From Pachyseris speciosa (taxonomy: Eukaryota; Cnidaria; Anthozoa; Scleractinia; Pachyseridae): DNA of 64,000 nucleotides. The stretch is taken from assembly GCA_016490735.1 (NCBI GenBank), contig JAEMWC010000965.1:118501-182500 (forward strand), given 5' to 3'. Both the position numbers and the translations under genes were made by a program. The notes beneath the pieces are model-generated. The model had not been told where the DNA came from and ran no database searches. It saw only the letters and a list, made by a program, of their open reading frames with translations. Shown piece by piece: positions 1-12,500 of this stretch. Numbering within the stretch: the first letter of the stretch is position 1; each line of letters starts with the position of its first letter.

Positions 1-57
1 GGCAGGGCAGGGGGAATAACAAAATAATGACTATGTTAAACAAATAGAAATACTAAC

Positions 58-234
58 CTTTAATATCTGTTGAGCGGTGTAAAATCCTGCAGGGCCACTA
101 CCCACAATACCCACATGCAGTCTGTCTGGCTGATTTGTGGCAGAAGAAACAGAGAACCCCCTAAGAACAGACCTACCATGCTTGGAGCCACGGATGGTTC
201 GGGAAGAAAAGCACCGTCTGACAGCGATCCACAT
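58..234 (-). CDS. FDXR: NADPH:adrenodoxin oxidoreductase, mitochondrial, exon 1 (partial)
   Basis: First coding exon of ferredoxin/adrenodoxin reductase, the mitochondrial flavoenzyme that passes electrons from NADPH to ferredoxin for Fe-S cluster and P450 chemistry. About 59 residues are seen. The Arg/Ser-rich, acid-free start (MWIAVRRCFSSRTIRGSK) looks like a mitochondrial targeting peptide and is followed by the Rossmann FAD-binding motif VGIVGSGPAGFYTAQ, a hallmark of this family. The ATG is at 234-232. The exon ends at 58 with donor GTTAGT at 57-52, so the rest of the gene lies left of the window. It is head-to-head with GPN1, about 206 bp between start codons. Only one exon is visible, so the full gene is inferred. 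Confidence 0.92.
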
Positions 235-440
235 TTTTCACTAAAATTTTAACTCATTTAAAATCTTTTTGACTCAGAGATACATAGATGGTGTTTGCGA
301 TTTGCAAGCTTGACAGGGAAATAAAAACTTCACCTGTATCACTCAGACTGGTTGTGAGCCCGCAATACCTACAGCTAGTGAACAGCAATCGTCATGCGAG
401 TCTTTTATGTTGTCGTGTAAGCTGATAACAGAACTTCAAA
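235..440. promoter_or_regulatory. Divergent FDXR/GPN1 intergenic interval, probable bidirectional promoter
   Basis: The 206 bp between the two divergent start codons must hold both 5' UTRs and proximal promoters if neither gene has an upstream non-coding exon. No TATA box is obvious. Promoter role is inferred from geometry only. Confidence 0.4.
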
Positions 441-3400
441 ATGGCGGAAGCCAGTGGAGGCGAAAATGGTTCTTCCAGCAATGTCGCAGATGTGGTGAAC
501 AGCAATGGATCTGTGAGCAAAGATTCGCAGAAAGAGAAACCTATTTGTATTTTGTGTCTAGGCATGGCTGGATCCGGTAAAACAACGTTTGTTCAGGTAC
601 TGGGGAAAAAAACCATCCGAATCGAAAGCATGTTTCTCAGTAGCCTGGATTGCTCTCTCTGTCAAACGTGAACACGTGCATTTCAAACTGAGGCTTTTGT
701 TTAGTCACCTCAAAGACGTATGAATCAGAATTTTCAGCGGGATAAAAGTCACCCGCAGGATGTTGCAATGAACGGAAAATGACTATAGCTATTATGATTG
801 ACATCGAGCCATTGTTGCAAAGCATTTCCGATTCCATAAGCTTATTATTTTTTTGCAAATTCCATTTTTTTCCATGTTATTTTTCCTTTCTCAAACTGAA
901 AATTGACCAGGATATTTTGCAATTTTTGAAAAAAAACTGCACTGAATATTCAACTGGACTGCTGTACCTTTTGCCACAAAATTGCTCTCAGAGCACTGGG
1001 AAGAAAAGATAATGTCGAGTGATAACTACAAACGGTTTTTCCATATTGACCAGTACATGCAAGACAAGCTTAGAAAAAATTTGCTTTTTTGCAAACCATT
1101 CCCATCTCAACCACCAGCCAAATGTAATTATTAATGCTTGTTTTTGTGAATAATTATTAAACCTCAAAGTGAGTAAATTAAGAAATACAACATGATAGAA
1201 ATGCATGTAACATCAAAGGAAACTCAGAAAAAAAGTCTGAGTTTCAGAGGGGACTTGAACCCACAACCCTCCGTGGTCCAGACAGACGCTCTAAACACTA
1301 AGCTACTGGGACTGTATGGTGAGTGAGAGTGAAATGTGGGCTTTGACTGGAACCGCATCACACAGTCAAACAGTGAAATGATGACAGGCACATATGACTC
1401 AACTGCATCACGCAGTCACATTAACAACCTCGTTCCCAGGGTCCTCTCTCTTCCTCCCTCGAGAAAGTACCCTGGTTGCGGCTGGTCACGTGCCTGCTAG
1501 ATTTTTGCAAATTCCCGAAAAATGATTGAAGGGAGGGGCAGGAAGGTTAAAGTTTGTCTCCACAAAGTTGAGGACCCACCCTCTGTGCGGATTTGATTTG
1601 TACGCCTGGACACGTGACCAGCCGCAACCAGGGTACTTTCTCGAGGGAGGAAGAGAGAGGACCCTGGGAACGAGGTTGTCACATTAAGGTATATCATGGC
1701 GCATATGACTCATAACTGCATCATGCAGTCACACTAAGGCATATCATGGCACATATGACTCATAACTGCATCACGCAGTCACAAGGCATATCATGGCACA
1801 TATGACTCATAACTGCATCACGCAGTCACATTAAGGCATATCATGGTACATATGACTCATAACTGCATCATGCAGTCACATTAAGGCATATCATGGCACA
1901 TATGACGCAACTGCATCACGCAGTCACATTAAGGCATATCATGGCAGATATGACTCATAACTGCATCACACAGTCATGCTCAGGTATTTCAAAGAAACAA
2001 TCAACCAAACCTCATGATACATTAATCTTTATTTAAACATGATCAATTCATCAGCCCATAAAAATACATATCACATACGCTAAAATATTTAAAATTCAAA
2101 CTGTGTACTGTAACACTAACAGCTGTTTTCTGTGAATGCCGTGCGTTAGACTTAAAAAATGTCATTGATCTTATGTTTAAATACCCCCAGAGACTCTGTG
2201 TTCCTTATATTGCATGGTAGACTGTTCCATAATGTGGCGCCATTGTAGCTAAAGCTTTTTCAGTAATAATTAGTGCGCGGTAATGGAACATTGAGCTTAT
2301 TTTCAGATGTGACATGGATTTTTAGATCATGTTGTATTTCTGAATGATTATTAAATGAGCAACACTGAACCATTTGTGTTGTCACAAAGGTATTCTTTGG
2401 CTCTTCAAAGTGATGCTGAAGATGAGATGAAAGTGCATCTTTAAGAGGAGAATAAATTATTTGTAGGTAATAACTTAATTTTAACACTCATGATTCTCAT
2501 GATTCTTCCTGTTGACACTTTCAGAGACTCACTGCACACTTGTATGCCAAGAAGGAAACACCTTATGTGGTAAATCTTGACCCAGCTGTCAAAGAAGTCC
2601 CTTATCCAGCAAACATTGACATCAGAGATTCTGTGAACTACAAGGAAGTCATGAAACAGTACAAACTGGGTCCCAATGGGGGAATTGTGACATCACTGAA
2701 CCTTTTTGCCACAAGATTTGATCAGGTTATGAACTTTTTGGACAAGAAACATTCAACGGATTTCAAGTGAGTGTGATTAACCCTTTCACCACCAAGTGGC
2801 CTCCCTCTGAGGAGTGAAATTACCTGGCATTAGCCAGAGAGAAATCTATAAAGTCCCCCTTGGTGGTGAAAGGGTTAACAGTATTTCAATTTGGTACCTT
2901 GTGGGCATCTTGACTCCATTATTGGAAACCAGTTACAGCTGTAAGTTCATAACATATACAGCTGTACATGTATAACAGAGGATGTACAGTTGTATGTCAG
3001 GTGCGAACCTGGAATGAAGTACTTAATGACTTTATCTCTATCCACACCCCCAAATTTCAAGCATGATTTTGAGAAAAAAATAAGAACTTGAAAAAATCAC
3101 TCTGGCAAATAAGTTGTTTGTTTCTTCGCGGTTGTTCGTGATAAACTTGCCAAAACCTAATGCTGTGTATTTGCAGTGACCGAAAGATGTTAAACAACTC
3201 TTAAAATACCGATTTACAAAGTTAGCTTATCTTTAATCGATTTCCTGAATTCTTGGGACTGATAACGGTTGTCTTCATTGTTAAAGCCAACAGTTGAAAT
3301 GAAAACAATGAAATTTGAACGAAAATAAAGAGCAGGAGAACGATTCAAAACGTTTGCTTGGTAACCACACAGACATTTACAGAGGGAAGTCTGGACACCA

Positions 3401-6081
3401 GAGTAGCTGACAACTAATAGAAAACAGAAAACAACATGGAAAGGTTCGCTTTCGCATGTACATGAGCTGTGCGTGGATAGTGTTTAAAAAGACGTACGGA
3501 AGCCATCGGTCAGAGAAAAACTTGTCACTAAACGAGAGTTAAACAACCCCAAGGATAAACACACCATGCAAGTAATGAAAGGCAATGAAGTGGTCGGCCA
3601 TTTGCCCATGAGTTCTCCCGAATAGCGTGGAGAGATTGAAGTGATCGGTCGAAGACGACATTGTAAAAATCTTTTGTGGAAGTATGGAGATTCCATGCCA
3701 ATTAGAGTTTAGAACGACTGGTGAGCAAAATTCAGGTTTTGAACCTGAAGATACACACCTCCTTTAGAAGCCACCATTTCTACTGAAAGCAATGTGTTTG
3801 CAATCTTTATTCACTGAAGGTTTTTGGTGCTATTTCAGTATTTGTGACCTTATAGAAGTCAGTTTACGCTTTCTGAAAGCAATAGTCTCGTACATAAGCC
3901 ACACCCACGATTTTGAGCCAAAAACTTCGGCAAAAAAGTGCGGCTTATACACAAGTTTTTACGGTAGCCAGGTACCCTGAGTGAATTTGATGGGCAGAGC
4001 TTTCAATTTTGCACCTAAAAAAGCTGGGTATTCCCTTCAAAGTAGATAGGTGTTGGTACCCGGGTCCCGGCTTCTAATACAAACACTGATTATAATAATA
4101 AATTATTTTCATTGAATGCCTCTTTCATCCCAAGGTATGCAATTTTTGACACTCCAGGCCAGATAGAGGTGTTCACATGGTCAGCATCAGGCACCATTAT
4201 TACCGAAGCATTGGCATCGTCATTTGCAACAATCGTAGTGTACATAATAGACACAGCCAGGAGCACTAGTCCTGTGACATTTATGTCAAACATGCTGTAT
4301 GCCTGCAGTATTCTGTACAAGACAAAGTTACCTTTCATTGTTGTTCTGAACAAGGTGAAGTAATGTTTTACTGTTACATATACATTTTACATTTTCATTC
4401 TTAGTGGGTGCTAATGATGACAAAAACAATAATAATAATAATAATGCATAGTGCATGGCAGGCCACCTTATTATTTCAAAACTAGCCTATTTGATCAATA
4501 ACTCACGTGTTTCTAGTCTGGTAAGAGACCTACACGTAGAGTGTTCAGTTTTTAGATACTGTACAGTACCTTCTTTTGGTTACCTTCTTATCAGCTTGGT
4601 TATTAGTTTTTGGTAGTTCTTTTCCTTTCTGCACTGTATACCAGTAACTTGTTTCCTAGGGTTTTGCTTGTATTACAAGCTGGTACATCTATCCAACAAC
4701 CGGAACCACTGTGCACTGCATGATGTACCCTGCTTCAAAGAGATGTAAAGCCCACCCATTTACTGATATAAATCCACAACACATCTTAAACCTCAACCCT
4801 GTGTTTCAGAAGTTGCATCTTCGATACATTAAAGTGTCTTTTTAAAGACAGCGCTTACAGTGTTACCCTCTTCAGTTCTCTTCTCGTGCTGTTGTGGTAA
4901 TTAAAACACTAAATAAAATTAATGCTTCAAATAGCTTTCTTCAAAGGATCTATATTACTGACATAACATATTTCTGTGTTTTATTCTTGCATATTGCCAT
5001 TTCTCACATGAAGACTGACATTGTTGATCATACCTTTGCTGTTGAATGGATGCAAGATTTTGAAGTTTTTGAGGAGGCATTGTCTCAAGACACTTCGTAC
5101 ATGTCAAGTTTGACTAGATCAATGAGCTTAGTCTTGGATGAGTTTTACCAAAATCTTCGGACAGTGGGGGTGTCATCCATGACAGGGGCTGGAATGGAGG
5201 AATTTGTGAAAGCTGTGGATGAAGCTGTTATTGAGTTTGATACTCAGTATAAACCAGGTACATGTAAGAGGTGGTTTTTTTATTACAGTACTCATTCTAC
5301 TCAAATGTTGCGTCATTTTCGTTTTGAGAATTTTCCTGGGAGTAATAACCATTGGAAACATTTGAAATACTTTAAGAGAGTCTTAGAAAACCTCTTAAAA
5401 GTGTCATGAAGGAAGCTGGAAGTCCTTGACTTTAGATCAGGCAATAACAATTGAGTGTCATTCCAACATTTCTGTAACGGAGCCAGACATTGACAGATTT
5501 ATCATCAAAAACCCCTCAAATAGCGCTCTTTGTAGTTTCAGATAACTTTTTGGTTTCACTCTCTTCCCCTGAGGCTCAAAGGGCACATGTAGTTATGGGT
5601 TATATGCTGAATGAAATGAGTGCAGGCACAAAGAACAAGGAGATCTCAGGCACCCCTCCCTGAACTCACTTCGTTCAGAAAATTCACCTTTCCCCAGAAC
5701 TGTTAAGAGCAGCATAACACTATAAGGTATGACGTTTTTGCTTCTATTTCTCTAGAATATGAAAGACTAAAGAAGGAAAAGGAGGAAAGAGTGAAAAAAG
5801 ATCAAGAAGATCAACTGAAGAAACTAAAGCAAGATCTAGGTGCTGGGAAACCTGTTGCTATGGAAACAAACCAAGGAGGAAGTGCTCCATCCTTCGAGTC
5901 TATGCATGCAACCCAGTTTCACATCTCCCTTGGAGCTGATTTGGACAGCGATGATGAGCGTGAAGATGATAGTGGGGATGAATTTGATGAAGACGAAATG
6001 AAAGAGCACGAATCATTCAAGAGATTTTTGGAAAAAGAGAAACAGAAGGAACAGACTGTTAAAAAGGAAGGGAGTGAATAG
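441..6081 (+). CDS. GPN1: GPN-loop GTPase 1 (XPA-binding protein 1 family), five exons
   Basis: Complete gene for the small GTPase that helps assemble and import RNA polymerase II. Coding exons: 441-596, 2525-2766, 4135-4354, 5014-5257, 5756-6081; all junctions are GT/AG and phases match, giving 395 residues, close to the animal family length. Visible motifs: P-loop GMAGSGKT (residues 41-48), NLDPAV switch region (~69-74), the diagnostic Gly-Pro-Asn loop (GPN, ~101-103), G3 DTPGQIE (~138-144), G4 NKTD (205-208, split across exons 3/4), then a Glu/Lys-rich coiled coil and an acidic C-terminal tail ([20 protein letters not shown]). A start at 441 fits the family and lies just upstream of the P-loop domain. 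Intron 1 (597-2524) is loaded with repeats. The gene looks functional. Confidence 0.97.
1242..1313 (-). repeat. tRNA-like (SINE-type) sequence
   Basis: On the minus strand there is an A-box-like TAGCTTAGTGTTTAGAGCG (1306-1288) and a B-box GGTTCAAGTCC (1261-1251) with tRNA spacing. Stems are imperfect and the sequence abuts satellite DNA inside GPN1 intron 1, so a tRNA-derived SINE or tRNA pseudogene is likelier than a working tRNA. Confidence 0.55.
1345..1980. repeat. 50-bp tandem satellite in GPN1 intron 1
   Basis: About seven to eight units of ~50 bp (47-50 bp) run to 1980; five to six are clean after 1680. Each unit carries the small hairpin ACTGCATCACGCAGT followed by AAGGCATATCATGGCACATA. 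The array is interrupted by a fold-back element at 1424-1677. Confidence 0.85.
1424..1677. mobile_element. Fold-back MITE inserted in the satellite
   Basis: Long terminal inverted repeats (~65 bp) begin ACAACCTCGTTCCCAGGGTC and return at 1610-1677. The satellite unit is duplicated at the borders: GTCACATTA at 1415-1423 and 1678-1686 (9 bp, or 7 bp if the terminal GT is counted as element). It has no coding capacity. Related starts, CCTCGTTCCCAGGG, occur near 28120. Confidence 0.8.
2156..2487 (-). mobile_element. LINE 3' fragment: decayed reverse transcriptase C terminus
   Basis: The minus strand encodes a typical LINE C-terminal signature ([18 protein letters not shown], 2255-2205 region) followed by a stop, with a frameshifted upstream part. 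5'-truncated relic in GPN1 intron 1. Confidence 0.7.
2781..2874. mobile_element. 94-bp MITE with TTAA target site
   Basis: The terminal inverted repeat CCCTTTCACCACCAAG returns as CTTGGTGGTGAAAGGG, flanked by TTAA at 2777-2780 and 2875-2878. It lies 14 bp downstream of GPN1 exon 2. A TTAA target suggests a piggyBac or Kolobok-type parent. Confidence 0.75.
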
Positions 6082-7039
6082 ATCTTAACACTTGAGAACA
6101 GAAGAACACTGTTAATCCAACCACTAAAAGGCCACAAAAATCAGAGTTTTGGCAAGGGTTAACATTTTACTGTATCTTGTGCTTCGTAAAGTGAAGATGA
6201 AGACTGTCACTAAAACCTGGTCCAAGGGGTGGGGCAGGTTCAAGTGCACAGGGAGGCAAACGTCAACGTAGAACGAAAGTCTTTTATACTCTGTTTTGTT
6301 TTTTCAAGACGTACTGTAGGTGTGCACAAACCAATCATCTCGTAACCATATTCTTCTCTTGTTTTTAACAAGTGTCTTGGGATACATTTGGCCAACATAG
6401 ACATGTCTTGTAATTAAGTGCAGTTTTTTCTCTTTTCATTTCAAGAATTAAGTTGTCATTATAGCAGGCCAACAGTACTTATTTACTTTATTTTAATTCA
6501 CGAGAAAAAATATAATGAAACTATCAACAAATGGATTGTTAACCTTCCTTCAGTTTTGGTGAGGTGATGAAAATATTTAACTGAGGTAAACATGACGGGG
6601 TAGTGTTAACCTGTGCCAGAGGTTTTATATTTTCCCAATATTCTTGGCAAAGAAAGAAGCCTGAGAACAAAGCTTCTTTTTAGGGTCTTGCAGCCACCCT
6701 CAGTTCCTCCTTTTTGTGTGGGGATACCTGCGGGTTGTAAGTCCGTTAATACTAATGAGCTGCAAAGTTTGCAATGCATCATGGACAGTGTAGCCCACAC
6801 ATGTACCCTTTGGGTATCTTTTTTTAAGCTGTTCACGTGACATTAGAATCTACAGTGAGATTTATTACAACTAGTCTAGACACAGTCCTTGTAAAATTAA
6901 GATAATGTGACTGGCAATTACAAATTCCGACTCTTACAGTATGAATGAACATTGCAAGAATTAAGTTGTCATTTTTTTTTCTTGGTGCCTTAGGAACATT
7001 TTGAGTTTAGCAGGCAACAGTACTTATTTACATTATTTT

Positions 7040-8537
7040 TAAATTACAGAGAAAAAACATAAATGAACTATCAACAAATGGTATTCCTCTTTTTCTCAAG
7101 TAGATTTCTACTCCAAGTAAGATATGTTCATTTGTAACCAGGATAGCAACTTTGTCATTAAAACAATCAACTCCATCATCTTGAGCATAGGGTCTGATCT
7201 CATTCAAGATTACTGAACAGCATGCTTCTGTATCATTTCGAAAAAATTCATTCTCTGGTATGTTGAGCACTTTAACTGGAGGTCCACAAATGTGGTGGCC
7301 TATGACTCACGAGGTATCATTGATTGTTGATAATTCTTGATCAGTACCAAAACTGTTAACATAATCCTGGTAAAATGTAACACCCTGATAAAGGATAGCC
7401 TCCTTTACAGACGTCTTTGGGCTCGTCACGCGTTCCTTGTCCACGAACGTCTGCTGAACTGAACTACCACTTCCGTTCGCGGCGGTTAGCCAATCATAGT
7501 TTGTTTTCCAATTTATGGAAAGTAGGACTTCGACCCCTGGATTATTTTCACAGACGACGCACGTGAATCGGGTGTCGATTTCCATTCTTACGCAGCTCGT
7601 TTTGGTTTCTTCATAACAAAGGCTAACCGCCGACGAACGGAAGTGGCAGTTCAGTTCAGCAGACGTTCGTGGGCAAGGAACGCGTGACGAGCCCAAAGAC
7701 GTCTGCGAAGGAGGCTAGATAAAGGAAGGCTGTGCCTCCCGAAATATTGGTTTAAATATATATATATATTCCTCGACGTGTAACCAGCCTTGCTTGTTTT
7801 TTTACCGTTTTCTAGTTTACCATTTTATAGCTGGTTAGATCTATTACAGGATCCGGCTCTTCTATTTTCCAACGGTGGTCCTTGCTTCAGTATTTTACAG
7901 TTTTTTTTGACATAATCCTGCACAACTAAATCATGAATCTCTAGGGTGGTTCTCATAATTTTATTTGTCATCAACCTGGAGTGGCAAAATTTGTGCTTCT
8001 TGCAAAGTGTGTCAAGGTACCTTTTCATCTCTACAGTCCTCTATGTCTGAAAATCAGTGGATTGCAGATTATCAAGTAAGACAAGCAAATGGCCTGGAAT
8101 TTATCAGAAAAAAATGAAAATTGTCTGACTTGTTTTCGCTACAGGGCCCATGCAATTCCGAATAGGCGATCACATTCACATTAGTTGTAATGCCATTTCT
8201 GGCGAAAAAGTCTGTATAAAGTATTTTTAATGGATATGGCACCACTATTACCACATTTTCTCCATTCTTGGCACAGTCAACTGCTTTATACTTCAATAGA
8301 ATCGTTTTCCTCCTCCTGTGGGGCCAGAAATAATCTGATGACGTGCGCCATACCGTATCCGTAATTGTTCAGGAGTGAGAACTGGACAGAAACTATTCTG
8401 CTAAAATAGCTCAGTCTTGTCAGTGTCTTGCTGATCAGCTGTCCTGACAACTCCTTTCTCAGCTCCATCCTCTCCCTGCTTGCGACACTTTTCATAGCTT
8501 CTTTTAAGAAACCTTTACTTGTTGATATCTTAAACAT
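7040..8537 (-). pseudogene. SF1 (UvrD-like) helicase/ATPase pseudogene fragment
   Basis: Read on the minus strand. A Q-motif-like LTPEQ (~8375) precedes a Walker A, GPTGGGK (8327-8307 region), where one base is missing so the frame breaks directly after the lysine. Beyond it comes KYKAVDCAKNGENVVIVVP and a 'SELHG' segment, then a separate open block at 8028-7825, then 7290-7040 with NDKVAILVTNEHILLGVEIY and RKRGIPFV, like the late motifs of UvrD/Rep helicases where a displaced-strand lookup is followed by a GIP turn. There is no continuous frame, and a MITE (7396-7717) sits inside. The family call rests on these motifs; the original host gene is unknown. Confidence 0.6.
7396..7717. mobile_element. 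322-bp fold-back MITE, TAGCCT...AGGCTA ends, 9-bp TSD
   Basis: Inverted repeats of ~100 bp start TAGCCTCCTTTACAGACGTC and return at the right end. The target GATAAAGGA is duplicated exactly at 7387-7395 and 7718-7726. Each arm carries CAGACGT and ACGTCTGC, the same subterminal motif as the large elements at 34096 and 42449, suggesting a non-autonomous relative. It interrupts the SF1 helicase pseudogene. Confidence 0.85.
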
Positions 8538-9526
8538 ACTTTGACTAGAAAACTTGTCATGATGGGCGAGAATACAGAAACTGATGAAAATGGGCGTCGT
8601 TCAAAAATATAACTACTGCAAAATGAAATTTATCCACATTACTGTTTTTCATTACTTCCGGACACTTTTTGTCCGAAAATAAAATCATCCGAAATTTTTT
8701 GGTGCATAATATATTCGAACAGGAACCCATCACTAGGAGCGTACAACTGGACTATATTCTTGTCACGGCGTTTTTACAAACCGATTTATTTTTTGATTGA
8801 ATTTTCCGTCAATATCACACTCCCGTAGGAGCCACGATGACCAATCACAAGTCGCTGCACGTGCCACAAGTATCTGCACGCTCAGAGACTTTGTTTTCGC
8901 TCATTAAAACTTTTGTCGTGCTGATGAGTCCTAACAAGGAAAAAGGTTTTCTTTATTGTTTAGTAGCACTCTCGTTGCCGTTGCCGTCCTCGTTGCATTT
9001 TTTCGCGGGAGAAGATTGTCCAAAAATAGATCGGTCTGTAAAATGCCGTGACTTAGTATGGGAGTTGTACGCACCTGGTAATGGGAAAGCAGGAGAGAGT
9101 ATATAAACCGACCCATGTTCCTGATGGAATCCACACATTCCAGGTACTCTCTTGTGAAGTAATTATTGTATCCTTTCAAAGTCGCAAAGCATTACTGAAA
9201 GATGCCTGGTTTTTGAAGAGGAATCCCAATATTTTTTATTTGCAATTTCCTTCCCAGTCTTCTCTCTGGTCTTCTAACGGAACCAAGGAGCGAAAAGTGG
9301 ATTTTCGAGAAGATAGGAACTGGGAGTCCGATGATTCCTGTTTGGCATCTGTGTACTCCACAAAATTTTGCTGTAGGGGTGGTAAACGTGTGTCGTTTTC
9401 GCCTGGTCCCACCCTCGGTACCCCTCCCATTTTGGAAGAGGAGATACCCTGGGAACTAGATCGAATTGGTCGCCTTGGTAACTGCGTTCGATCGTAACAC
9501 ACCATCAGAGGTAATTAAACACCAAC
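8538..9526. other. Intergenic, upstream region of DRC10
   Basis: No recognisable gene. An open frame at 9081-9497 (plus) has low-complexity composition and no family resemblance. Part or all of the stretch must contain the DRC10 promoter and 5' UTR. Confidence 0.5.
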
Positions 9527-12500
9527 ATGGCGGCGATAGCTGTAGTCAGGGCAGAAACAACGGCCTCTGTTGCTTCCAGTTTAGAACAACTTCACCCAAA
9601 AGCTAAAGAAAAACAGAAAGATAAAGTTAAAGACACTGTTGATCCGCTCAAAGTCTTGGATCCGGTGAGAAAGAAACTCACATCGGTCGAAGCACAACGA
9701 GTGATAGCTGTTGTTGACGACTCGATCAAACGACTGGAATTAGTTTCGCTGTTACCTTACATCGTTGAGAATTTGAACCGTTTTTCGGTGATTGTTGGCT
9801 CCGACCTCGTTCAGCTGTTGGAGGAACACGATCGGCTGCAATCTTCCTACCAGAAAGCGGTTTCGAAATTCTCACTCCAACAAAAACGCAGCCAGCCTGC
9901 TTCTCCCATAGCTTCTAACGTATCATCGCGGCGTTCTAGCGAAGCCTCGGAAGCAAGAGCGGGCAACGAAGAGGCAATTACTCGCCATGAAAGCAGGCAA
10001 AGTTCTGCTTCAAGCACGCGATCAGCGATTCAAAAACCAGGTCGTCTAACACCACTGCAACAAACCAGCGATCAAGTGCAAGATGAGACCCTGGATCTAA
10101 GACTGATCCTTGCCCTCAGTACACAGATGAAACATTCTGTCAGAACAATCCTGAGATCGTTTGCTTCGAATCCAGCCGCTGTGAATGCACTGAAGGACTT
10201 GAGGAACGAACGATCGATCGAAAACAACAATATGATCGATGAAATGACCACGTTGAGAGCGATTTTGTTCGAGAAGCTGTTGACAACACCAAGCGAGGAG
10301 CAGGAGAGAACACAGTATTTGAAGCAGATGGTTTCCAAGGAAATGAAATCAAGTGACACTGGAAGGAAGCTTCAGGAGGAATTGAAAAAAGCTACAGAAG
10401 ACAAAGAAAATGAGGTAGACTATTCTTTACATGTAAAAACAATATTTCTTAGGTTATCATGGAAGTTCTTTTTTATGCAATAATACTAATTAAGCTAATA
10501 TTAATGTGTTATAACTACCCCAAAGACACTAAATCACAGGCATTCGCCATTGCATAAGAATGTGGTAAGAATCCTTGTCATCGTCTATTCCCTTTCATTT
10601 AAAATCCAAGAACCCTGTCCTGGCAGGAGAAGACTGAACAAGAACGTGGACATGATGGGTGACTGAGATAAATCACTAGATCAACCTTTTAAAGCAGCAT
10701 TTTATGAACTCTAAATGATCATATATTTTTCAACAGATTGCTAAAAGAAATGACATCATTCGCAGACTAAAAAATGACATCTACATCGTGGAGAAGAATG
10801 CTGAAGAACAAAATCGAAGGGTTATCACAGAGGCTGCCAAGCAGGATTCAGCAGAAATGAAAAACTCTGACAGTAAAAAGAGCAAGCTGCAGCAGGAAAT
10901 TATTGAGTTGAAAAAGAAGCTAGAAGGAGACACTGTTACTCACAGGGAAAGTGAATTAGCCTTGAGAAAGGTACAATGGAAACTGCTCCTTGTAAATGAA
11001 GTATACAGATACTGTATGTTCTTGTTTTAGTTATAGCCCTCTTCTAAATGTCATGCTACTTGCGTGAGAAACTAAATTCAAGAATTAAATTCAATCTAAG
11101 CATTGCAGTAGCATGAGATTTGAAATCATTCAATTCAGCAGGCTGAAATAAGTTTGGTACGAGTACCTAGCACGGCAAGCCTTTTTGTACCTTTTCCTGA
11201 AGTAGATTTGACATCTGAACCAATGTCATGCTATAGTCATGCCACTGCTAGGTCAAATTTATTTGAGTTCAGCACAGCAGTAGTACAATGTTTGGAACAA
11301 AGGCTTTAGTCTTAAGGTGAATGAAAAGCGCTATACAAGTTTTTATATTATTATTATTATTATTATTATTAAGCGGCCGTCGCTTAGCAATGAGCCGCTT
11401 CTAGTAATACCCATTTTTTTGTGTGTGTGTGTTTTTTTTTTGTCGTGGTGTCCACCGAGAGGCCCATGCCCCTCTTGGCCAGAGGAAGAAACAATGACAT
11501 AAGTAAAGAAATAAATTTTCTAATATAGCGGCACCCAGACTTGAACTCATGACCTTCAGATCTCCCAACCTAGGCCCTTATCCGATTACGCTAATGAGAC
11601 ATCTCTTGCGGTTACTAGTCAAGAGAATTTTGTAGTAAATTAAGTCATTAGGTCGGTCATGCATCATCTCTTTAAAAGCCTTTTCAATGTCAAAGGATTA
11701 CAGAGAAAAGAAATGTTTTGTCAGAATTGAATTACTCCAATAGCAGAGGAATTTATTTGAAAGCGTTTATTTTGAGCAGTATTTCACAACACCGATGAGT
11801 GGGGGTCCTATCTTAACTAAAGCTATTCGGAAGACCGTAAATGTTTTTAAACTGAACTTGTAGATTTTGGTGGCCATAAAATACAGGGGTGAGAGTCGGA
11901 AATTGCGAAATCCTTTCAAAAAGAAATGTTTAGCTAGAATTGAATTACTCCAATGTACCTCTTATAGGAAATGAATTTATTTGAGCGTTCCTTTTCACCC
12001 GGTTTTGAAGATAAACAAATATTGACCAAATTAGTGATGGTGCAATTATACCGGAAGTACTAGTGATGGTGCAATACCACAAGTGAAATCAACCAACACA
12101 GCTCTTTTGCGTGGCGTTCAACACCACACAAAAGAGCTGTTCAAAGTAGTATTGTTCAAAGTAGTATTGGAGATATCGGGTATCATCGAGAAACTGGTCA
12201 ACGGATCAAAGACGCAGATTTATACCAAATTCTTCGCTTTCTTTGAAATTGTCAAGCAAATCGAAGAGCCAGTGTTTTGTCGAGCTTCAGCTGGCCTTGG
12301 TTTCTCGAATAGCGAATATCCATAGAATCGGTTCACTACTTTTCCGTGTTAAATTGCAAAATAGGGTTACAGCTTAAGCATTGACAAAAGAAAAAAGAAA
12401 ACCAAGTGAAAAGGAATAGAAAAAAAGAGATCAAAGAAAACAAAACTTGACTCTGTTGGGACTTGAACCACCGACCCTAACCTAGTAGCATAGCCTGAGA

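Noticed and set aside
1345..1980. CRISPR-like array
   Set aside because: Contiguous near-identical 50-bp units without unique spacers, in a eukaryotic intron.
9081..9497. 138-codon frame upstream of DRC10
   Set aside because: No motif, no splice partner, unusual composition; likely chance or 5' UTR.
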